64,000 nucleotides of DNA from Aquificota bacterium (GCA_015486015.1 WFSL01000027.1:1-64000), one strand, 5' to 3'. Positions 7,983 through 17,924 are shown, counted from the first letter of the stretch. Notes: a model not told the origin generated them from the sequence alone. Translations and numbers: made by a program.

Positions 7983-8331
7983 TAGGTTTGCTGCAGCACA
8001 TCAGCTGAGGGGCTACAAGGGCCAGTGCGAGAGGCTCCATGGGCATAACTGGCAGGTGGAGGTGACGGTGGAGGGGGAGGAGTTGAGCGGCAATGGGATC
8101 CTCTTGGACTTCAGCCTTCTCAAGAAGGCACTCTCTGGGGTCCTGAAGGGACTGGATCACTCATTCCTGAATGAGCTTTCCTACTTTCAGGAGAGGAACC
8201 CCACCTCAGAGCACCTGGCTTATCTCATATTTTGCGAGATGAGGCAGGCCCTACGGGCCTATCCGGGGGTTAGGGTGAGAGAGGTGACCGTGTGGGAGTC
8301 GGATAGGGCCCGGGCCACCTACTTGGAGTGA
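7960..8331 (+). CDS. queD: 6-carboxy-5,6,7,8-tetrahydropterin synthase family (QueD/PTPS)
   Basis: 123 residues, the normal length. Zinc histidines come from AAHQL and from CERLHGH; the Cys of that motif is the catalytic thiol of QueD. GLDHSFLNE and PTSEHLA carry the rest of the active site, and the end VREVTVWESDRARATY is characteristic. The enzyme converts dihydroneopterin triphosphate to 6-carboxytetrahydropterin on the queuosine route. No other que gene is in the window. It overlaps the peptidase gene upstream by 23 bp and the convergent HAD gene by 13 bp. Confidence 0.9.
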   Translation: MFRITVADRFAAAHQLRGYKGQCERLHGHNWQVEVTVEGEELSGNGILLDFSLLKKALSGVLKGLDHSFLNELSYFQERNPTSEHLAYLIFCEMRQALRAYPGVRVREVTVWESDRARATYLE

Positions 8332-9185
8332 AACAGGATTGCCTCAAGATGCGCCAGGTCCCTGGCCACGAGATGGGGGTGCATCTCTGTGGGGCAAACA
8401 TCCAGGTCGTTCATGGAGGTGACCCCTGAAAGTACCAGCGCCGTCTTTGCCCCCACCTTGTGGCCCATCATGATGTCGCTGTCTATCTTGTCACCAATCA
8501 TGAGCACCTGAGATGGTGCACATCCACATTCCCTGATGGCCATCTCCAACATGTAGGTGTTGGGCTTCCCCACTATGAAGGGACTCACTCCGGTGGCCGT
8601 TTCTATGGCCGAAAGGAATACCCCTACCCCTGGCATGAACCCATTCTCCACAGGCCAGATAGGGTCCCCGTTCACCCCTATGAATAGGGCCCCCTCCATC
8701 ACGTCCCTCACCGCCTTACAGAGCTTTGGATAGTTTACTCCCCTGTCCAAACCCACCACCACCGCCTGGGCCACCTCTTCGTCATCGGGAGAGAGGTATC
8801 TCGGCTTCAGGTTGGCCAATTCTTCCTTTAACCCTTGCTCCCCCAACATAAATATCGTAGGGGAGGCACCTTCAAGCACTCCCTTCAGGTACCTTCCCGT
8901 TGCGTGGGCAGCGGTGATGATCTCATTGGGCTCCACGGGTATGCCCATGGCATGGAGCTTAGAGACGTAGTATCCCCTGGGTCTTAGGGTACTGTTGGTC
9001 ACAAATACCAGGGGACGGCCCATTTCCCTAACCCTCAGGATGAAGGAGGGGGCTCCGGGGAGCACGATATCGCCCCTATAAACCACACCGTCCAGGTCCA
9101 CTGCGAATAGCCCAATATCATCCACAGAGAAGGGTAGCCCCTTCACACTGCTCTCATTTTGGGGTGCTACCTTCAACTGATTCAC
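8319..9185 (-). CDS. HAD-IIA family phosphatase (NagD/p-nitrophenyl phosphatase type)
   Basis: 289 residues from GTG 9185, which overlaps the stop of the upstream metallo-hydrolase (GTGA). An ATG at 9221 would add 12 residues but lacks a ribosome binding site. HAD motifs are complete: FAVDLDGVVYRGD (nucleophile Asp), VTNSTLRPR (motif II), VGKPNTYMLEMA (motif III Lys) and MIGDKIDSDIMMG (motif IV). The C2-type cap lies between motifs II and III. The class dephosphorylates small sugar or nucleoside phosphates; the exact substrate is unknown. Co-transcribed with the upstream hydrolase. Confidence 0.87.
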   Translation of the reverse strand: MNQLKVAPQNESSVKGLPFSVDDIGLFAVDLDGVVYRGDIVLPGAPSFILRVREMGRPLVFVTNSTLRPRGYYVSKLHAMGIPVEPNEIITAAHATGRYLKGVLEGASPTIFMLGEQGLKEELANLKPRYLSPDDEEVAQAVVVGLDRGVNYPKLCKAVRDVMEGALFIGVNGDPIWPVENGFMPGVGVFLSAIETATGVSPFIVGKPNTYMLEMAIRECGCAPSQVLMIGDKIDSDIMMGHKVGAKTALVLSGVTSMNDLDVCPTEMHPHLVARDLAHLEAILFHSK

Positions 9186-9871
9186 ACCTCGTAGGTTCCA
9201 CCCACCTCCAGTACCACGCATTGGGAGTTGGTTTCTGCCTTTACCCTGCTGCAGAAGGCCTGAGGGTCTTGTGCTATGAGATCCCAGGTGTTGTAATGCA
9301 TGGGGATTACGGCCTTGGGTTTCAGCATTTTCACTGCCTCTAAGGCATCATCGGGACCCATGGTGAAATTGTCTCCGATGGGGAGAAGGGCCACGTCAAT
9401 TTTATGGAGGCGGCCCAGGATTTCCATGTCGGCAATGAGCCCTGTATCGCCAGCGTGGTAGATGAGTTTGCCGTCCATCTTGATCAGGAAGCCACAGGGA
9501 TTCCCAGTGTAGACCGTCTTTTCTTCATCCACATAAGCGGAGCCGTGGGAGGCGGTGGTGAGCTTCACCCAGGCGAAGGCAAACTCTCTGGATCCACCAA
9601 TGTGCATAGGATGCACCGATACCCCTTGGCTCGCCAAAAAGTTGGCCAGTTCGTAAGGGGCAACCACCATGGCGTTGTTGTTCTTCGCTATGGCTACGGT
9701 ATCCCCCACGTGATCACTGTGCCCATGAGTCACCAGGATTGCATCCACTTGGATCTCTTCTGGCTTAGCCTTTGCGATAGGGTTTCCCGTTAAGAAGGGA
9801 TCAACGGCCACCCTCCCCTGCTTACCCTCAATGAGGACTGCCGCATGCCCTAAAAAGGTGATCTTGACCAT
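9182..9871 (-). CDS. UPF0173-type metal-dependent hydrolase (metallo-beta-lactamase fold)
   Basis: 229 residues, the usual family length. It starts MVKITFLGHAAVLIEG and contains THGHSDHVGD, the HxHxDH zinc motif, then TASHGS, YHAGDTG (metal-bridging Asp) and IPMHYNTW (final His). The start has a clear ribosome binding site (AAGGAGGTGGAGC). The family belongs to the UlaG-like branch of the metallo-beta-lactamase fold, and the in vivo substrate is unknown. It is first in a two-gene operon with the HAD phosphatase. Confidence 0.88.
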   Translation of the reverse strand: MVKITFLGHAAVLIEGKQGRVAVDPFLTGNPIAKAKPEEIQVDAILVTHGHSDHVGDTVAIAKNNNAMVVAPYELANFLASQGVSVHPMHIGGSREFAFAWVKLTTASHGSAYVDEEKTVYTGNPCGFLIKMDGKLIYHAGDTGLIADMEILGRLHKIDVALLPIGDNFTMGPDDALEAVKMLKPKAVIPMHYNTWDLIAQDPQAFCSRVKAETNSQCVVLEVGGTYEV

Positions 9872-10013
9872 GCTCCACCTCCTTAAATCCAGTTTAATTT
9901 GTTAATAGTTTAACACCTATTCATACCTCGCTCAACCGGATGCTTTAGGATCCATGGGCTTGTGCAAAAGGGTTAATCTGTGCCATGTTAATCAAAAACC
10001 GTGGAGGTAGAAG

Positions 10014-11159
10014 ATGCTCCCTCTTGAAGGCATTGTTGTGTTGGATCTTACCAGGCTCCTGCCAGGTCCTTACTGTTCCATGATCCTGGCAGACCTGGGA
10101 GCAGAGGTGATAAAAGTAGAGCCCCCTTTGCCAGGGGATTATATGAGGGAGTTCGAGCCTAAACTCAAGAAGGATAGTGCTTTCTATTATGCGGTGAATA
10201 GAAACAAGAGGAGCGTCTCTCTGAATCTTAAGGAGGCAGGGGATAGGGAGGCTTTTTTGAAGCTGGTCTCTAAGGCCCATGTGCTGATGGAGGGCTTTCG
10301 TCCTGGTGTGATGGACAGGTTGGGGCTGGGCTACCGGGAGCTCAAGGGCCTCAACCCTGCCCTTGTCTACTGTGCCATTACAGGCTTTGGCCAGGATGGG
10401 CCTTACAAGGACAGGCCTGGTCACGACATCAACTATATCGGAATGGGGGGCCTTTTGGATCAGATAGGGACGAGGGATGGCCCTCCCATTCTTCCCGCCG
10501 TCCAGATTGCCGATATAGGCTCTGCCCTCTGGGCAGCCATTGCCATACTTGCTGGGGTAGTGAGATCTAAGGCTACAGGTGAGGGGACCTTCATTGATCT
10601 CTCCATGATGGACACGGTCCTCTCCTGGCTCCCCCTACACTTTATGGAATACGCTGCTACGGGTCACGCCCCCACCAGGGGTGACTTCTTGTTGGGTGGG
10701 AGTTTCCCCTGCTATCGGGTGTACCAGACTAGGGACGGCTCCTATCTCACCCTGGGGGCCTTGGAGGAGAAGTTCTGGGAGGTCTTTTGTCAAGCGGTGG
10801 GCAGGGAGGATCTCCTGCCCCATCAGTTTTCCCAGGACCCAGAGATCTTTGAGGAGATGGAGCGGCTCTTTCGCTCTAAGACCTTGGAAGAATGGCTGGA
10901 GCTCACCTGTGCTACAGATGACCTCATGCTGTATCCCGTCAACTCCTTGGCAGAGGTGATGGAAGATCCCCAGGTGAAGGCGCGGCATATGCTCTGGCGG
11001 GTGAAACACCCCGTGGAAGGTGAGCTCTTGATGGTGGCCCCACCTTTCAAGATGGAGGGTGTGGATTTTGGTTGCCGAAGACTCCCTCCGGCACTGGATC
11101 AGGATAGGGAGGAGATCTTGGGGGGCGCCAATGTTGAGAATAGAAAGAATCTAATATAG
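10014..11159 (+). CDS. Class III CoA-transferase (CaiB/BaiF family)
   Basis: 381 residues, with a GGAGGTAGAAG ribosome binding site. Hallmarks are the start LEGIVVLDLTRLLPGPYCSM, ADLGAEVIKVEPP, NRNKRSVSLNL, and the loop with the catalytic Asp (GHDINYIGMGG). Members move CoA between carboxylic acids through an aspartyl thioester, or racemise 2-methylacyl-CoAs. Length and motifs fit formyl-CoA transferase or alpha-methylacyl-CoA racemase relatives. The gene stands alone, divergent from the metallo-hydrolase across 142 bp. Confidence 0.88.
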   Translation: MLPLEGIVVLDLTRLLPGPYCSMILADLGAEVIKVEPPLPGDYMREFEPKLKKDSAFYYAVNRNKRSVSLNLKEAGDREAFLKLVSKAHVLMEGFRPGVMDRLGLGYRELKGLNPALVYCAITGFGQDGPYKDRPGHDINYIGMGGLLDQIGTRDGPPILPAVQIADIGSALWAAIAILAGVVRSKATGEGTFIDLSMMDTVLSWLPLHFMEYAATGHAPTRGDFLLGGSFPCYRVYQTRDGSYLTLGALEEKFWEVFCQAVGREDLLPHQFSQDPEIFEEMERLFRSKTLEEWLELTCATDDLMLYPVNSLAEVMEDPQVKARHMLWRVKHPVEGELLMVAPPFKMEGVDFGCRRLPPALDQDREEILGGANVENRKNLI

Positions 11160-11601
11160 GTACTTTTCGGGATAATTTCTGGAGGGTTTGTGCCCTTCGG
11201 ATTGAGGGGTTTAACTTTTTAATCTTTCAATGGATCAGTGTCTGTTAGCCTATCAAGGCTCTATATCCTTGAGTTTGTCCCAGTCTTTCTGAACAATTTC
11301 GCTTCTTTTCTTTCGATTTGCTTGTTTATATGAAATACATTGGAATAATTATATTGGAAGGATGAGCTCTCTTGTTATCTTATTCGACTCTAAAGGAGGC
11401 TTGTTTTCACATGGATCCTTTGCTCACCCCACATATTCTTTCCCATGAGTGGATATTAGATAGACTGAGCTATTACTCATTGCACTTTTACTTGACTTAT
11501 GGATGTAGATGGCATATTTTTCATAAGATCTTAAAGGGTGGATTTGTGCATCCGGTAATCCGTCCTTTGGGTCTTATTTGATTGGGTGCAGGAAAGGGGG
11601 C
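11160..11601. other. AT-rich leader region before the PAS/HD-GYP gene, with one doubtful small ORF
   Basis: About 440 bp, clearly more AT-rich than its flanks. The only possible gene is 11411-11581 (56 codons, starting MDPLLTPHILSHEWILDRLS), preceded by AAAGGAGG at 11 nt; I recognise no family. It may instead be a long 5' untranslated region with the signalling gene's promoter. Confidence 0.35.
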
Positions 11602-13869
11602 ATGAAGAAACCGCTTGAGGCGATAGTTGAAAGTACCATAGTAGGTGTCTACTTGGTACAGGACGGGATCTTCCGATATGTCAATCCTGCCTTGTCCAGG
11701 ATCTTTGGTTATAAGCCTGAAGAGCTCATGGATAAGCTGGGGCCTCTGGATCTTACCCATCCTGATGACCGGGAGATGGTGAGGAGAAGCATTGAAGAGC
11801 GCATAGAGGGGCGGGTTTTACATGTCCATTCAATCTTTAAGGGGGTGCGGAAGGACGGATCCACCATATACTGTGAGGCCTATGGGGGCCTCACCGAGTA
11901 TAAGGGCAGGCCAGCCATTGCAGGTACCCTGGTAGATATTACAGAACAGAAGCGGGCCCAGGATGCCCTGAAGGCATCGGAAGAGCGATACCGGACATTG
12001 GTGGAAACTGCTCGGGATGTGATATTCCGCCTCTCCTTAAAGGGAGAGATTGTGTCCCTGAATCTCGCTTTTGAGGCCCTCACTGGGTGGTCCCGTTCTC
12101 GGTGGATAGGGAAGCACTTTTCCGAGCTTGTACACCCTGAGGATTTCCCCACTGCTGAGGATGTCTTCCGACGGGTCTTAGAGAGGGAATCGCTGCCCCC
12201 ATTTGATGTCCGGCTCCTCTTAAGATCTGGTGGTTACGGTATTTATGAACTCACTGGTGCACCCGTGGTGCAGGGTGGAAAGGTGGTGGGTGTCTTAGGG
12301 ATAGCCCGGGACGTCACTGTTCGCAAGGAGATGGAAGAGAAGCTCAAGTGGGATCTTAAGGTGAATGCTCTCCTGTCCGATCTCTCCCGCGATCTGTTGA
12401 ACCCCCTATTCTCTTTGAGGGATGTAAGTGAAAGACTTCTGCAACGAGTGATGGACCTTACCAGCAGTCAGCATGGCTTCGTTTCCCTTATTGAGCCTGG
12501 AGCGGAAAGGGAGGTACGGCTACTCTTTGCTGGTGTGGAGAATAAGGAGTGTGCAAAACGCACAAAGGGTGAGGTAGCCTTCTCTAAGGGTCCTGATGGG
12601 CGCTATCATGGTTTGTGGGGGCATGCCCTAAATACGGGCCAGCCCTTCTTTACCAATGAGCCAGGTACCCATGAGGCAAGCATGGGAGTCCCCAAATGGC
12701 ACCCTCCATTGCAAAACTTTATGGCGGCCCCTGGTGTGGTAGGTGATGAGGTGGTGGGCCAGATCGCCTTGGCCAATTCCCCCAATGGATTTACTCAGCG
12801 CTACTTAGAGGTCCTGGAACGTGTGGCAGGCCTTTATGCCCTGGCAGTGAGGAGGCACTACGATACCATAGCCCTTCAGGAATCTGAGGAGCGGTATAGA
12901 CTTTTGGTGGAGAGTTCCCTCACCGGTGTCTTCATTCATCAGGATGGCAGATACGTGTTTGTCAACAAACGATTTGCCCGGATGCATGGCTACGAGCCTG
13001 AGGAGTTGATTGGTAGAGACTTCCTGGAGCTGATTCACCCTGAGGACAGAGAAGCTGCAAGGCAGCGAACAGCGCAGAGGATAGGTGGGAAGCTACTACC
13101 TGAGTACCATGAGATCCGGAGGCTCACAAAGGATGGACGGGTCATCTGGTGTGAGATGATGGCGGTGGCCATTAAGTACAAGGGGAGGCCTGCAGTTATG
13201 GGCAATGTGGTGGACGTCACCAAGCGGAGGCAAGCGGAAGAGGGTCTGAGGGATGCCCTAAGAGGGCTTCACAGGGTGTTGGAGCAAACTATCCAGGCCT
13301 TTGCCTCCACTGTGGAGAAGAGGGATCCCTATACTGCGGGGCATCAGAAGCGGGTGGCCCGACTTGCCTTAGCTATTGCTAAAGAGATGAGGCTCTCGAG
13401 GGAGGAGTGCAGAGGGATTTACATGGCGGGGCTGATCCATGACATTGGGAAGATCTCTGTGCCTGCGGAGATCTTGGCAAAGCCTACTCGCTTGACGGAT
13501 GTGGAGTTTGATATGCTGAAGCTGCATTCCAAGGTGGGATACGAGATCTTGAAAAGGGTGGAGTTTCCATGGCCCATAGCCGAGATGGTACTTCAACACC
13601 ACGAGAGATGGGACGGATCCGGTTATCCAATGAGGATAAGGGGCGAGAAGATCCTTTTGGGTGCCCGGATCTTGGCTGTGGCAGATGTGGTGGAGGCCAT
13701 GGCCTCTCACCGTCCATATAGACCGGCCTTGGGTTTGGAGAAGGCGTTGGAAGAAGTGCAACGGGGTAAGGGTACCGCCTATGATCCCCAGGTGGTGGAC
13801 GCCTGCGTGAGGCTGTTCAGAAAGAAGGGGTACCGACTGGATAAGGCCTTGGAGAGGGTTGAAGGTTAG
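11602..13869 (+). CDS. PAS-PAS-GAF-PAS sensor with C-terminal HD-GYP c-di-GMP phosphodiesterase domain
   Basis: 755 residues from ATG 11602 (ribosome binding site AGGAAAGGGGGC); a TTG at 11578 is possible but lacks a site. Domains in order: PAS about 1-115 ([10 protein letters not shown], ending in a PAC segment), PAS about 125-250 ([14 protein letters not shown]), a GAF-like region about 270-430, PAS about 432-555 ([13 protein letters not shown]), HD-GYP about 570-745. The HD motif is in LIHDIGKIS (about 613) and the GYP motif in [11 protein letters not shown] (about 672). HD-GYP proteins linearise cyclic di-GMP; all key motifs are present. No transmembrane segment is seen, so the sensor is probably cytosolic. 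Confidence 0.9.
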   Translation: MKKPLEAIVESTIVGVYLVQDGIFRYVNPALSRIFGYKPEELMDKLGPLDLTHPDDREMVRRSIEERIEGRVLHVHSIFKGVRKDGSTIYCEAYGGLTEYKGRPAIAGTLVDITEQKRAQDALKASEERYRTLVETARDVIFRLSLKGEIVSLNLAFEALTGWSRSRWIGKHFSELVHPEDFPTAEDVFRRVLERESLPPFDVRLLLRSGGYGIYELTGAPVVQGGKVVGVLGIARDVTVRKEMEEKLKWDLKVNALLSDLSRDLLNPLFSLRDVSERLLQRVMDLTSSQHGFVSLIEPGAEREVRLLFAGVENKECAKRTKGEVAFSKGPDGRYHGLWGHALNTGQPFFTNEPGTHEASMGVPKWHPPLQNFMAAPGVVGDEVVGQIALANSPNGFTQRYLEVLERVAGLYALAVRRHYDTIALQESEERYRLLVESSLTGVFIHQDGRYVFVNKRFARMHGYEPEELIGRDFLELIHPEDREAARQRTAQRIGGKLLPEYHEIRRLTKDGRVIWCEMMAVAIKYKGRPAVMGNVVDVTKRRQAEEGLRDALRGLHRVLEQTIQAFASTVEKRDPYTAGHQKRVARLALAIAKEMRLSREECRGIYMAGLIHDIGKISVPAEILAKPTRLTDVEFDMLKLHSKVGYEILKRVEFPWPIAEMVLQHHERWDGSGYPMRIRGEKILLGARILAVADVVEAMASHRPYRPALGLEKALEEVQRGKGTAYDPQVVDACVRLFRKKGYRLDKALERVEG

Positions 13870-13954
13870 GCCTCGAACAAATCCCCCTATCTGTGACTTG
13901 CGGCCAGGGTTCCTTTTTTGCTCTAATGTTTTTATCTGCATCAAGGAGGACCTT

Positions 13955-14626
13955 ATGGAGAGGCCCAAGATCAGGATAGCCCCATCCATCCTCAGTGCTG
14001 ATTTCTGGAGGCTGGGGGAAGAGGTGGCCCAGATAGTGAGGGGGGGTGCCCATCTCATCCATGTTGATGTAATGGATGGACATTTTGTGCCTAATATCTC
14101 TGTAGGCATCCCTGTAGTGGAGGGCCTCAAGGCCCACACTTCTCTCCCCTTAGATGTGCACCTTATGATTATGGGACCTGAGAGATATGTGGCGGCCTTT
14201 GCCAGAGCAGGGGCGGACATTATCGCCTTTCATGTGGAGGCCACATTCCATCCCCATCGGGTGATTCAGATGATCAAGGAGGAGGGGAAGATGGCAGGGG
14301 CTGTGCTCAACCCTTCCACCCCCCTGAATGTACTGGACTATATCCTGGGGGATCTGGATATGGTCCTCCTCATGTCGGTGAATCCAGGCTTTGGTGGCCA
14401 GAGGTTCATCCCCTCTGTGATGGAGAAGATCAGGGCGCTGAGGGATAAGGCACCGGAGCTGGATATAGAGGTGGATGGCGGCATTACCCTAAGCAACGTC
14501 CAGGATGTGGTGAGGGCAGGGGCCAATGTGATTGTGGCAGGCTCCGCTATCTTTAATTCTGCTGACCCTTGCGGGGCCACCAAGGAGATGCTCCGTTTGG
14601 CTATGGAGGCTTGGGGGGAGATGTGA
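13955..14626 (+). CDS. rpe: Ribulose-phosphate 3-epimerase
   Basis: 223 residues from ATG 13955, chosen because AAGGAGG precedes it and because homologues begin near [10 protein letters not shown]. Motifs: [13 protein letters not shown] (metal His and catalytic Asp), [26 protein letters not shown], and [10 protein letters not shown] with the second catalytic Asp. It interconverts ribulose-5-phosphate and xylulose-5-phosphate. Its stop overlaps the EF-G start by 4 bp (GTGA). Confidence 0.95.
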   Translation: MERPKIRIAPSILSADFWRLGEEVAQIVRGGAHLIHVDVMDGHFVPNISVGIPVVEGLKAHTSLPLDVHLMIMGPERYVAAFARAGADIIAFHVEATFHPHRVIQMIKEEGKMAGAVLNPSTPLNVLDYILGDLDMVLLMSVNPGFGGQRFIPSVMEKIRALRDKAPELDIEVDGGITLSNVQDVVRAGANVIVAGSAIFNSADPCGATKEMLRLAMEAWGEM

Positions 14627-16662
14627 AGATAGATAGGATCCGCAATATCGGTATCGCCGCCCATATAGATGCAGGTAAGACCACCCTTACGGAGCGTATC
14701 CTCTTTTATACAGGCCGCATACACCGCATGGGTGAGGTCCATGATGGTCAGGCTACAATGGACTGGATGGATCAAGAAAAGGAGAGGGGCATCACTATTA
14801 CGGCTGCAGCTACTTACTGCCAATGGCGGGGACACCATATCAATATCATAGACACACCGGGGCATGTGGACTTTACAGTGGAAGTTAAGAGGTCATTAAG
14901 GGTGTTGGATGGCCTGGTAGTGGTCTTTTGCGGGGTGGGAGGCGTTGAACCACAGTCGGAGACCGTGTGGCACCTGGCGGACGAATTCGGTGTCCCCAGG
15001 ATCGCCTTTGTGAATAAGATGGACAGGGCAGGCGCTTCTATGGACCGGGTGCTGGAAGAGATGGGGGAGAGGCTGGGGGTCCGGGCTGTTCCAATCCAGC
15101 TCCCCTTAGGGGCAGAGAATGGCTTTATAGGGGTGGTAGATCTCTTGGAGATGAAGGCGCTGGTGTGGGACAGGGATCCTCAAGGTGTTGAGTACAGGGT
15201 GACTCAGGTGCCTGATCCGCTGTGTGGAAGGGCCGAGGTGGCACGGGATGCCCTGATAGAGGCGCTTGCAGATGTGGATGATGAGGTAGCGGAGCGTTAC
15301 TTAGAGGGGGAAGAGATCCCCCCTGAGACTATGAGGCGGGCCATCAGGAGGGCGACCTTGGAGAGGAGGCTGGTGCCACTCATGTGTGGATCTGCCTTAA
15401 GGAACAAGGGGGTTCAGCCACTTCTTGATGCTGTCTTGGACTATCTTCCCTCCCCATTAGATGTACCCCCTATTGAGGGGATCAATCCCGCTACCCATGA
15501 AAGGGAGATACGCAGGCCCCTGGAAAAGGAACCCTTAGCTGCGCTGGTCTTCAAGGTGATGGTTGAGGGCGGTAGGAAGTCTGTGTACCTTCGGGTCTAT
15601 TCGGGGGTCATGAGGGAGGGGAAGAGGGTTTTGAATGCTACGGCGAATAGGAAGGAGCGTGTGGGGAATCTCTTTAGGGTGCATGCGAAGCGGATGGAGA
15701 AGGTGGAGGCCATGGGGCCTGGTGAGATTGGGGCTGTCACGGGGATGAGATGGGCCTGTACCGGTGATACCCTGTGTCAGGAAGATGCCCCTATCTTATT
15801 GGAACAGATCCGGTTTCCCCAGCCTGTAATCTCTGTGGCAGTGGAGCCTTCGAGCCCCTCTGAGATGGAGAGGCTTGAGGAGGCCTTGGTGCTCTTGGAG
15901 GACGAGGATCCCACGTTTCGTTACCACCGGGATCAGGAGACAGAGCAGATGATCATCTCTGGCATGGGGGAGCTGCATTTGGAGGTATTGGCCGAGCGTC
16001 TTCGCCGTCACTATGGGCTTAGGTTTAAGACGGGTAGGCCTCAGGTGGAGCTAAGGGAGACCATTACTCGGCCTGTGGAGGTTCAGGAAAAGGTTGATAG
16101 GGTATTGGGGGAAGAGGAGGGTGTCTATTTGTGTGCAGGGGTGAGGCTCAGGTTGGAGCCCCTGGAACGTGGGAAGGGCCTTGTCATAGCCGAGGAGGTG
16201 CCTGATAAGTCCCATATCCCTAAGCACAGGGAGGTGATGGAGGCCATCGCCCAGGCCATCCAGGATACCGCAACCAGTGGGGTGAAGGCAGGTTATCCCG
16301 TTACCGACGTAAGGGTGACCATCTTGGATTACGAATTTGATCCTGGAAGGTCCACAGAAAAGGCCTTTGCCATTGCAGCATCCCTTGCCTTCAAGAAGGG
16401 GTTGGAGGAAGGTGGGAGCGTGCTCTTGGAGCCCATTATGGAGTTGGAGGTGCTGGTACCAGGGGAGAACGTGGGGGATGTGGTGGGGGACTTAGGGAGT
16501 AGGGGTGCCAGGATAGAAGGGATCATTGACAGGGGTGCCCACCAGGTGATTCGTGCTTTTGTCCCTTTGAAGTCAATGTTTGGGTATACAACAGCCCTCA
16601 GATCCCTCACCAAGGGAAGGGGAACATCCACCATGCAGTTCCATCGCTTTGATCACTTCTGA
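14623..16662 (+). CDS. fusA: Elongation factor G family GTPase, probably a divergent paralogue
   Basis: 679 residues from GTG 14623, a little shorter than usual EF-G (about 690-704). G motifs: [10 protein letters not shown], switch [27 protein letters not shown]. The domain III-V signature [15 protein letters not shown] and the C-terminal [15 protein letters not shown] are present. The domain IV tip region reads [13 protein letters not shown] instead of the usual SSEMAF type. It is not linked to rpsL, rpsG or tuf but coupled to rpe, so it is more likely a second EF-G than the housekeeping copy. The RAYT element begins 3 bp after its stop codon. Confidence 0.87.
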   Translation: MKIDRIRNIGIAAHIDAGKTTLTERILFYTGRIHRMGEVHDGQATMDWMDQEKERGITITAAATYCQWRGHHINIIDTPGHVDFTVEVKRSLRVLDGLVVVFCGVGGVEPQSETVWHLADEFGVPRIAFVNKMDRAGASMDRVLEEMGERLGVRAVPIQLPLGAENGFIGVVDLLEMKALVWDRDPQGVEYRVTQVPDPLCGRAEVARDALIEALADVDDEVAERYLEGEEIPPETMRRAIRRATLERRLVPLMCGSALRNKGVQPLLDAVLDYLPSPLDVPPIEGINPATHEREIRRPLEKEPLAALVFKVMVEGGRKSVYLRVYSGVMREGKRVLNATANRKERVGNLFRVHAKRMEKVEAMGPGEIGAVTGMRWACTGDTLCQEDAPILLEQIRFPQPVISVAVEPSSPSEMERLEEALVLLEDEDPTFRYHRDQETEQMIISGMGELHLEVLAERLRRHYGLRFKTGRPQVELRETITRPVEVQEKVDRVLGEEEGVYLCAGVRLRLEPLERGKGLVIAEEVPDKSHIPKHREVMEAIAQAIQDTATSGVKAGYPVTDVRVTILDYEFDPGRSTEKAFAIAASLAFKKGLEEGGSVLLEPIMELEVLVPGENVGDVVGDLGSRGARIEGIIDRGAHQVIRAFVPLKSMFGYTTALRSLTKGRGTSTMQFHRFDHF

Positions 16663-16665
16663 TCT

Positions 16666-16692
16666 TATGGTGTCAGGTCTCAACATTTGACA
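16666..16692. repeat. Left terminal inverted repeat of the RAYT element
   Basis: 27 bp, the exact reverse complement of 17693-17719; its inner 25 bp is also repeated at the right end of the mini-element near 3081-3105. Confidence 0.85.
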
Positions 16693-16754
16693 AGCTGTTT
16701 TGAGGATGGTAGTGGGAGTGCCCACGGAGAACAGAAATAGAAAGGGCATAGAGC

Positions 16755-17705
16755 ATGGGGAGACCATTAAGAATTCAATATCCAGGAGCCTTCTATCATG
16801 TCACCTCAAGAGGCAATGAACGGAAAGTTATATTTTCGAGCAAGCGGGATCGGGAGCAATTTCTGTCTTATCTGGAATCAGCCTCTGAGCGGTATGGGGC
16901 TGTCATCCATGCTTTTTGTATGATGAATAACCACTACCACCTTCTATTGGAGACCCCTTATTCAAATTTGTCACAGATTATGCATCATATCAATGGGGCC
17001 TATACAAATTATTTCAATACGAAGCGAAGGCGTTCTGGCCATTTGTTTCAGGGAAGGTATAAGGCTATACTTGTTGAGAAGGATGCCTACTCTCAGGAAC
17101 TTTCGAGATACATTCATTTGAATCCTGTGCGGGCCAAACTGATTGAGGATCCGTTAGATTATCCATGGTCGAGTTATCCGTACTATGTTGGGGCAAAGAA
17201 AAGGCCTGGTTGGCTGAAAATGGATGACATCCTTAGTTATTTTTCAAAAAGCAGGTCCAAAGCGATGCGGCTTTATAAGCAGTTTGTGGAAGACGGAATT
17301 GGGAAAGAAATGCACAATCCTTTCGAGAAAGTGTTTGCATCTACCTTTTTGGCTGGCAGTGATTTTATATCCTGGGTTAGTGAGAAGTGGATAACCCTTA
17401 AGGAGGCTGACGAAAGAAACATTCCAGCCTTGAGAAAGATGATGAGAAAGCCGTCTCTGGATGAGATTGAGCAAGCAGTTGAGTCGATTATCGAAAGAGA
17501 TGATCCTCTTTATAGGAAAGTTGCTATCTATTGTTGCCATCAATTTAGTGGTGCGAATCTGAAGGAAATTGGCGCTCACTTTTCGATGCAGGGATCGGCC
17601 GTGAGTCAATCAAGTCGAAGGTTTAAGGTCCAGATCTCTGGAGACAAAAAGCTTCAGGAGATTGTTGAAAAGATTAAAAGGCGGATTAGGAATGTCAAAT
17701 GTTGA
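16755..17705 (+). CDS. REP-associated tyrosine transposase (Y1/HUH family) with C-terminal HTH-like domain
   Basis: 316 residues. The start MGRPLRIQYPGAFYHVTSRG is typical of TnpA_REP proteins. The HUH metal motif is NNHYHLLLET, and the catalytic tyrosine is most likely in RYIHLNPVRA. Residues 1-150 form the Y1 transposase domain; residues about 235-305 (CHQFSGANLKEIGAHF, then SAVSQSSRRF) resemble a DnaA-C-like helix-turn-helix that could recognise the element ends. The product nicks single-stranded DNA at hairpin ends. Motifs are complete, so it could be active. Codon use is more AT-rich than its neighbours. Confidence 0.92.
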   Translation: MGRPLRIQYPGAFYHVTSRGNERKVIFSSKRDREQFLSYLESASERYGAVIHAFCMMNNHYHLLLETPYSNLSQIMHHINGAYTNYFNTKRRRSGHLFQGRYKAILVEKDAYSQELSRYIHLNPVRAKLIEDPLDYPWSSYPYYVGAKKRPGWLKMDDILSYFSKSRSKAMRLYKQFVEDGIGKEMHNPFEKVFASTFLAGSDFISWVSEKWITLKEADERNIPALRKMMRKPSLDEIEQAVESIIERDDPLYRKVAIYCCHQFSGANLKEIGAHFSMQGSAVSQSSRRFKVQISGDKKLQEIVEKIKRRIRNVKC

Positions 17706-17719
17706 GACCTGACACCATA
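17693..17719. repeat. Right terminal inverted repeat of the RAYT element
   Basis: 27 bp, the exact reverse complement of 16666-16692. It contains the transposase stop codon (TGA, 17703-17705). Confidence 0.85.
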
Positions 17720-17728
17720 GCTTTTTCT

Positions 17729-17803
17729 TGGAGGCGGCACCCGGATTCGAACCGGGGATTCAGGGATTTGCAGTCCCTTGCCTTACCACTTGGCTATGCC
17801 GCC
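17729..17803 (-). tRNA. tRNA-Cys (GCA)
   Basis: 75 nt including an encoded CCA. Acceptor stem GGCGGCA/TGCCGCC, D arm GCCAAGTGGTAAGGC, anticodon arm AGGGA-CTGCAAA-TCCCT (anticodon GCA), T arm CCCGG-TTCGAAT-CCGGG. The discriminator base is U, the identity base of tRNA-Cys. It is transcribed after tRNA-Gly from the promoter at 17896-17924, with an 8-bp gap between the two. Confidence 0.96.
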
Positions 17804-17811
17804 CAAAACAG

Positions 17812-17886
17812 TGGAGCGGGAAACGGGATTTGAACCCGCGACCCCTGCCTTGGCAAGGCAGTGCTCTACCCCTGAGCTATTCCCGC
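17812..17886 (-). tRNA. tRNA-Gly (GCC)
   Basis: 75 nt including CCA. Acceptor stem GCGGGAA/TTCCCGC, D arm AGCTCAGGGGTAGAGCA, anticodon arm CTGCC-TTGCCAA-GGCAG (anticodon GCC), T arm GCGGG-TTCAAAT-CCCGT. First gene of the two-tRNA transcript. Confidence 0.96.
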
Positions 17887-17895
17887 CTTGAATTT

Positions 17896-17924
17896 TTTAT
17901 ACATTCACCCCTGAGGCGTGTCAA
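17896..17924 (-). promoter_or_regulatory. Promoter of the tRNA-Gly/tRNA-Cys transcript
   Basis: Minus strand: -35 TTGACA (17924-17919), 17-bp spacer, -10 TATAAA (17901-17896), ending 9 bp before the tRNA-Gly 5' end. A near-consensus sigma-70 promoter. Confidence 0.75.

Larger units (their letters stand above)
16666..17719 (+). mobile_element. Intact RAYT (Y1 transposase) element with perfect terminal inverted repeats
   Basis: A 1054-bp unit. The 27-bp left end (16666-16692) and right end (17693-17719) are perfect reverse complements, sharing the core TGTCAGGTCTCAACATTTGA. The single gene inside is the Y1 transposase, whose last four sense codons and stop lie within the right repeat. The element sits between the EF-G stop and the tRNA-Cys gene, which ends 9 bp beyond. 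No target duplication is evident, as expected for this class. Confidence 0.82.

Noticed and set aside
13369-14220. 283-codon minus frame across HD-GYP and rpe
   Set aside because: Shadow of two well-supported plus-strand genes.
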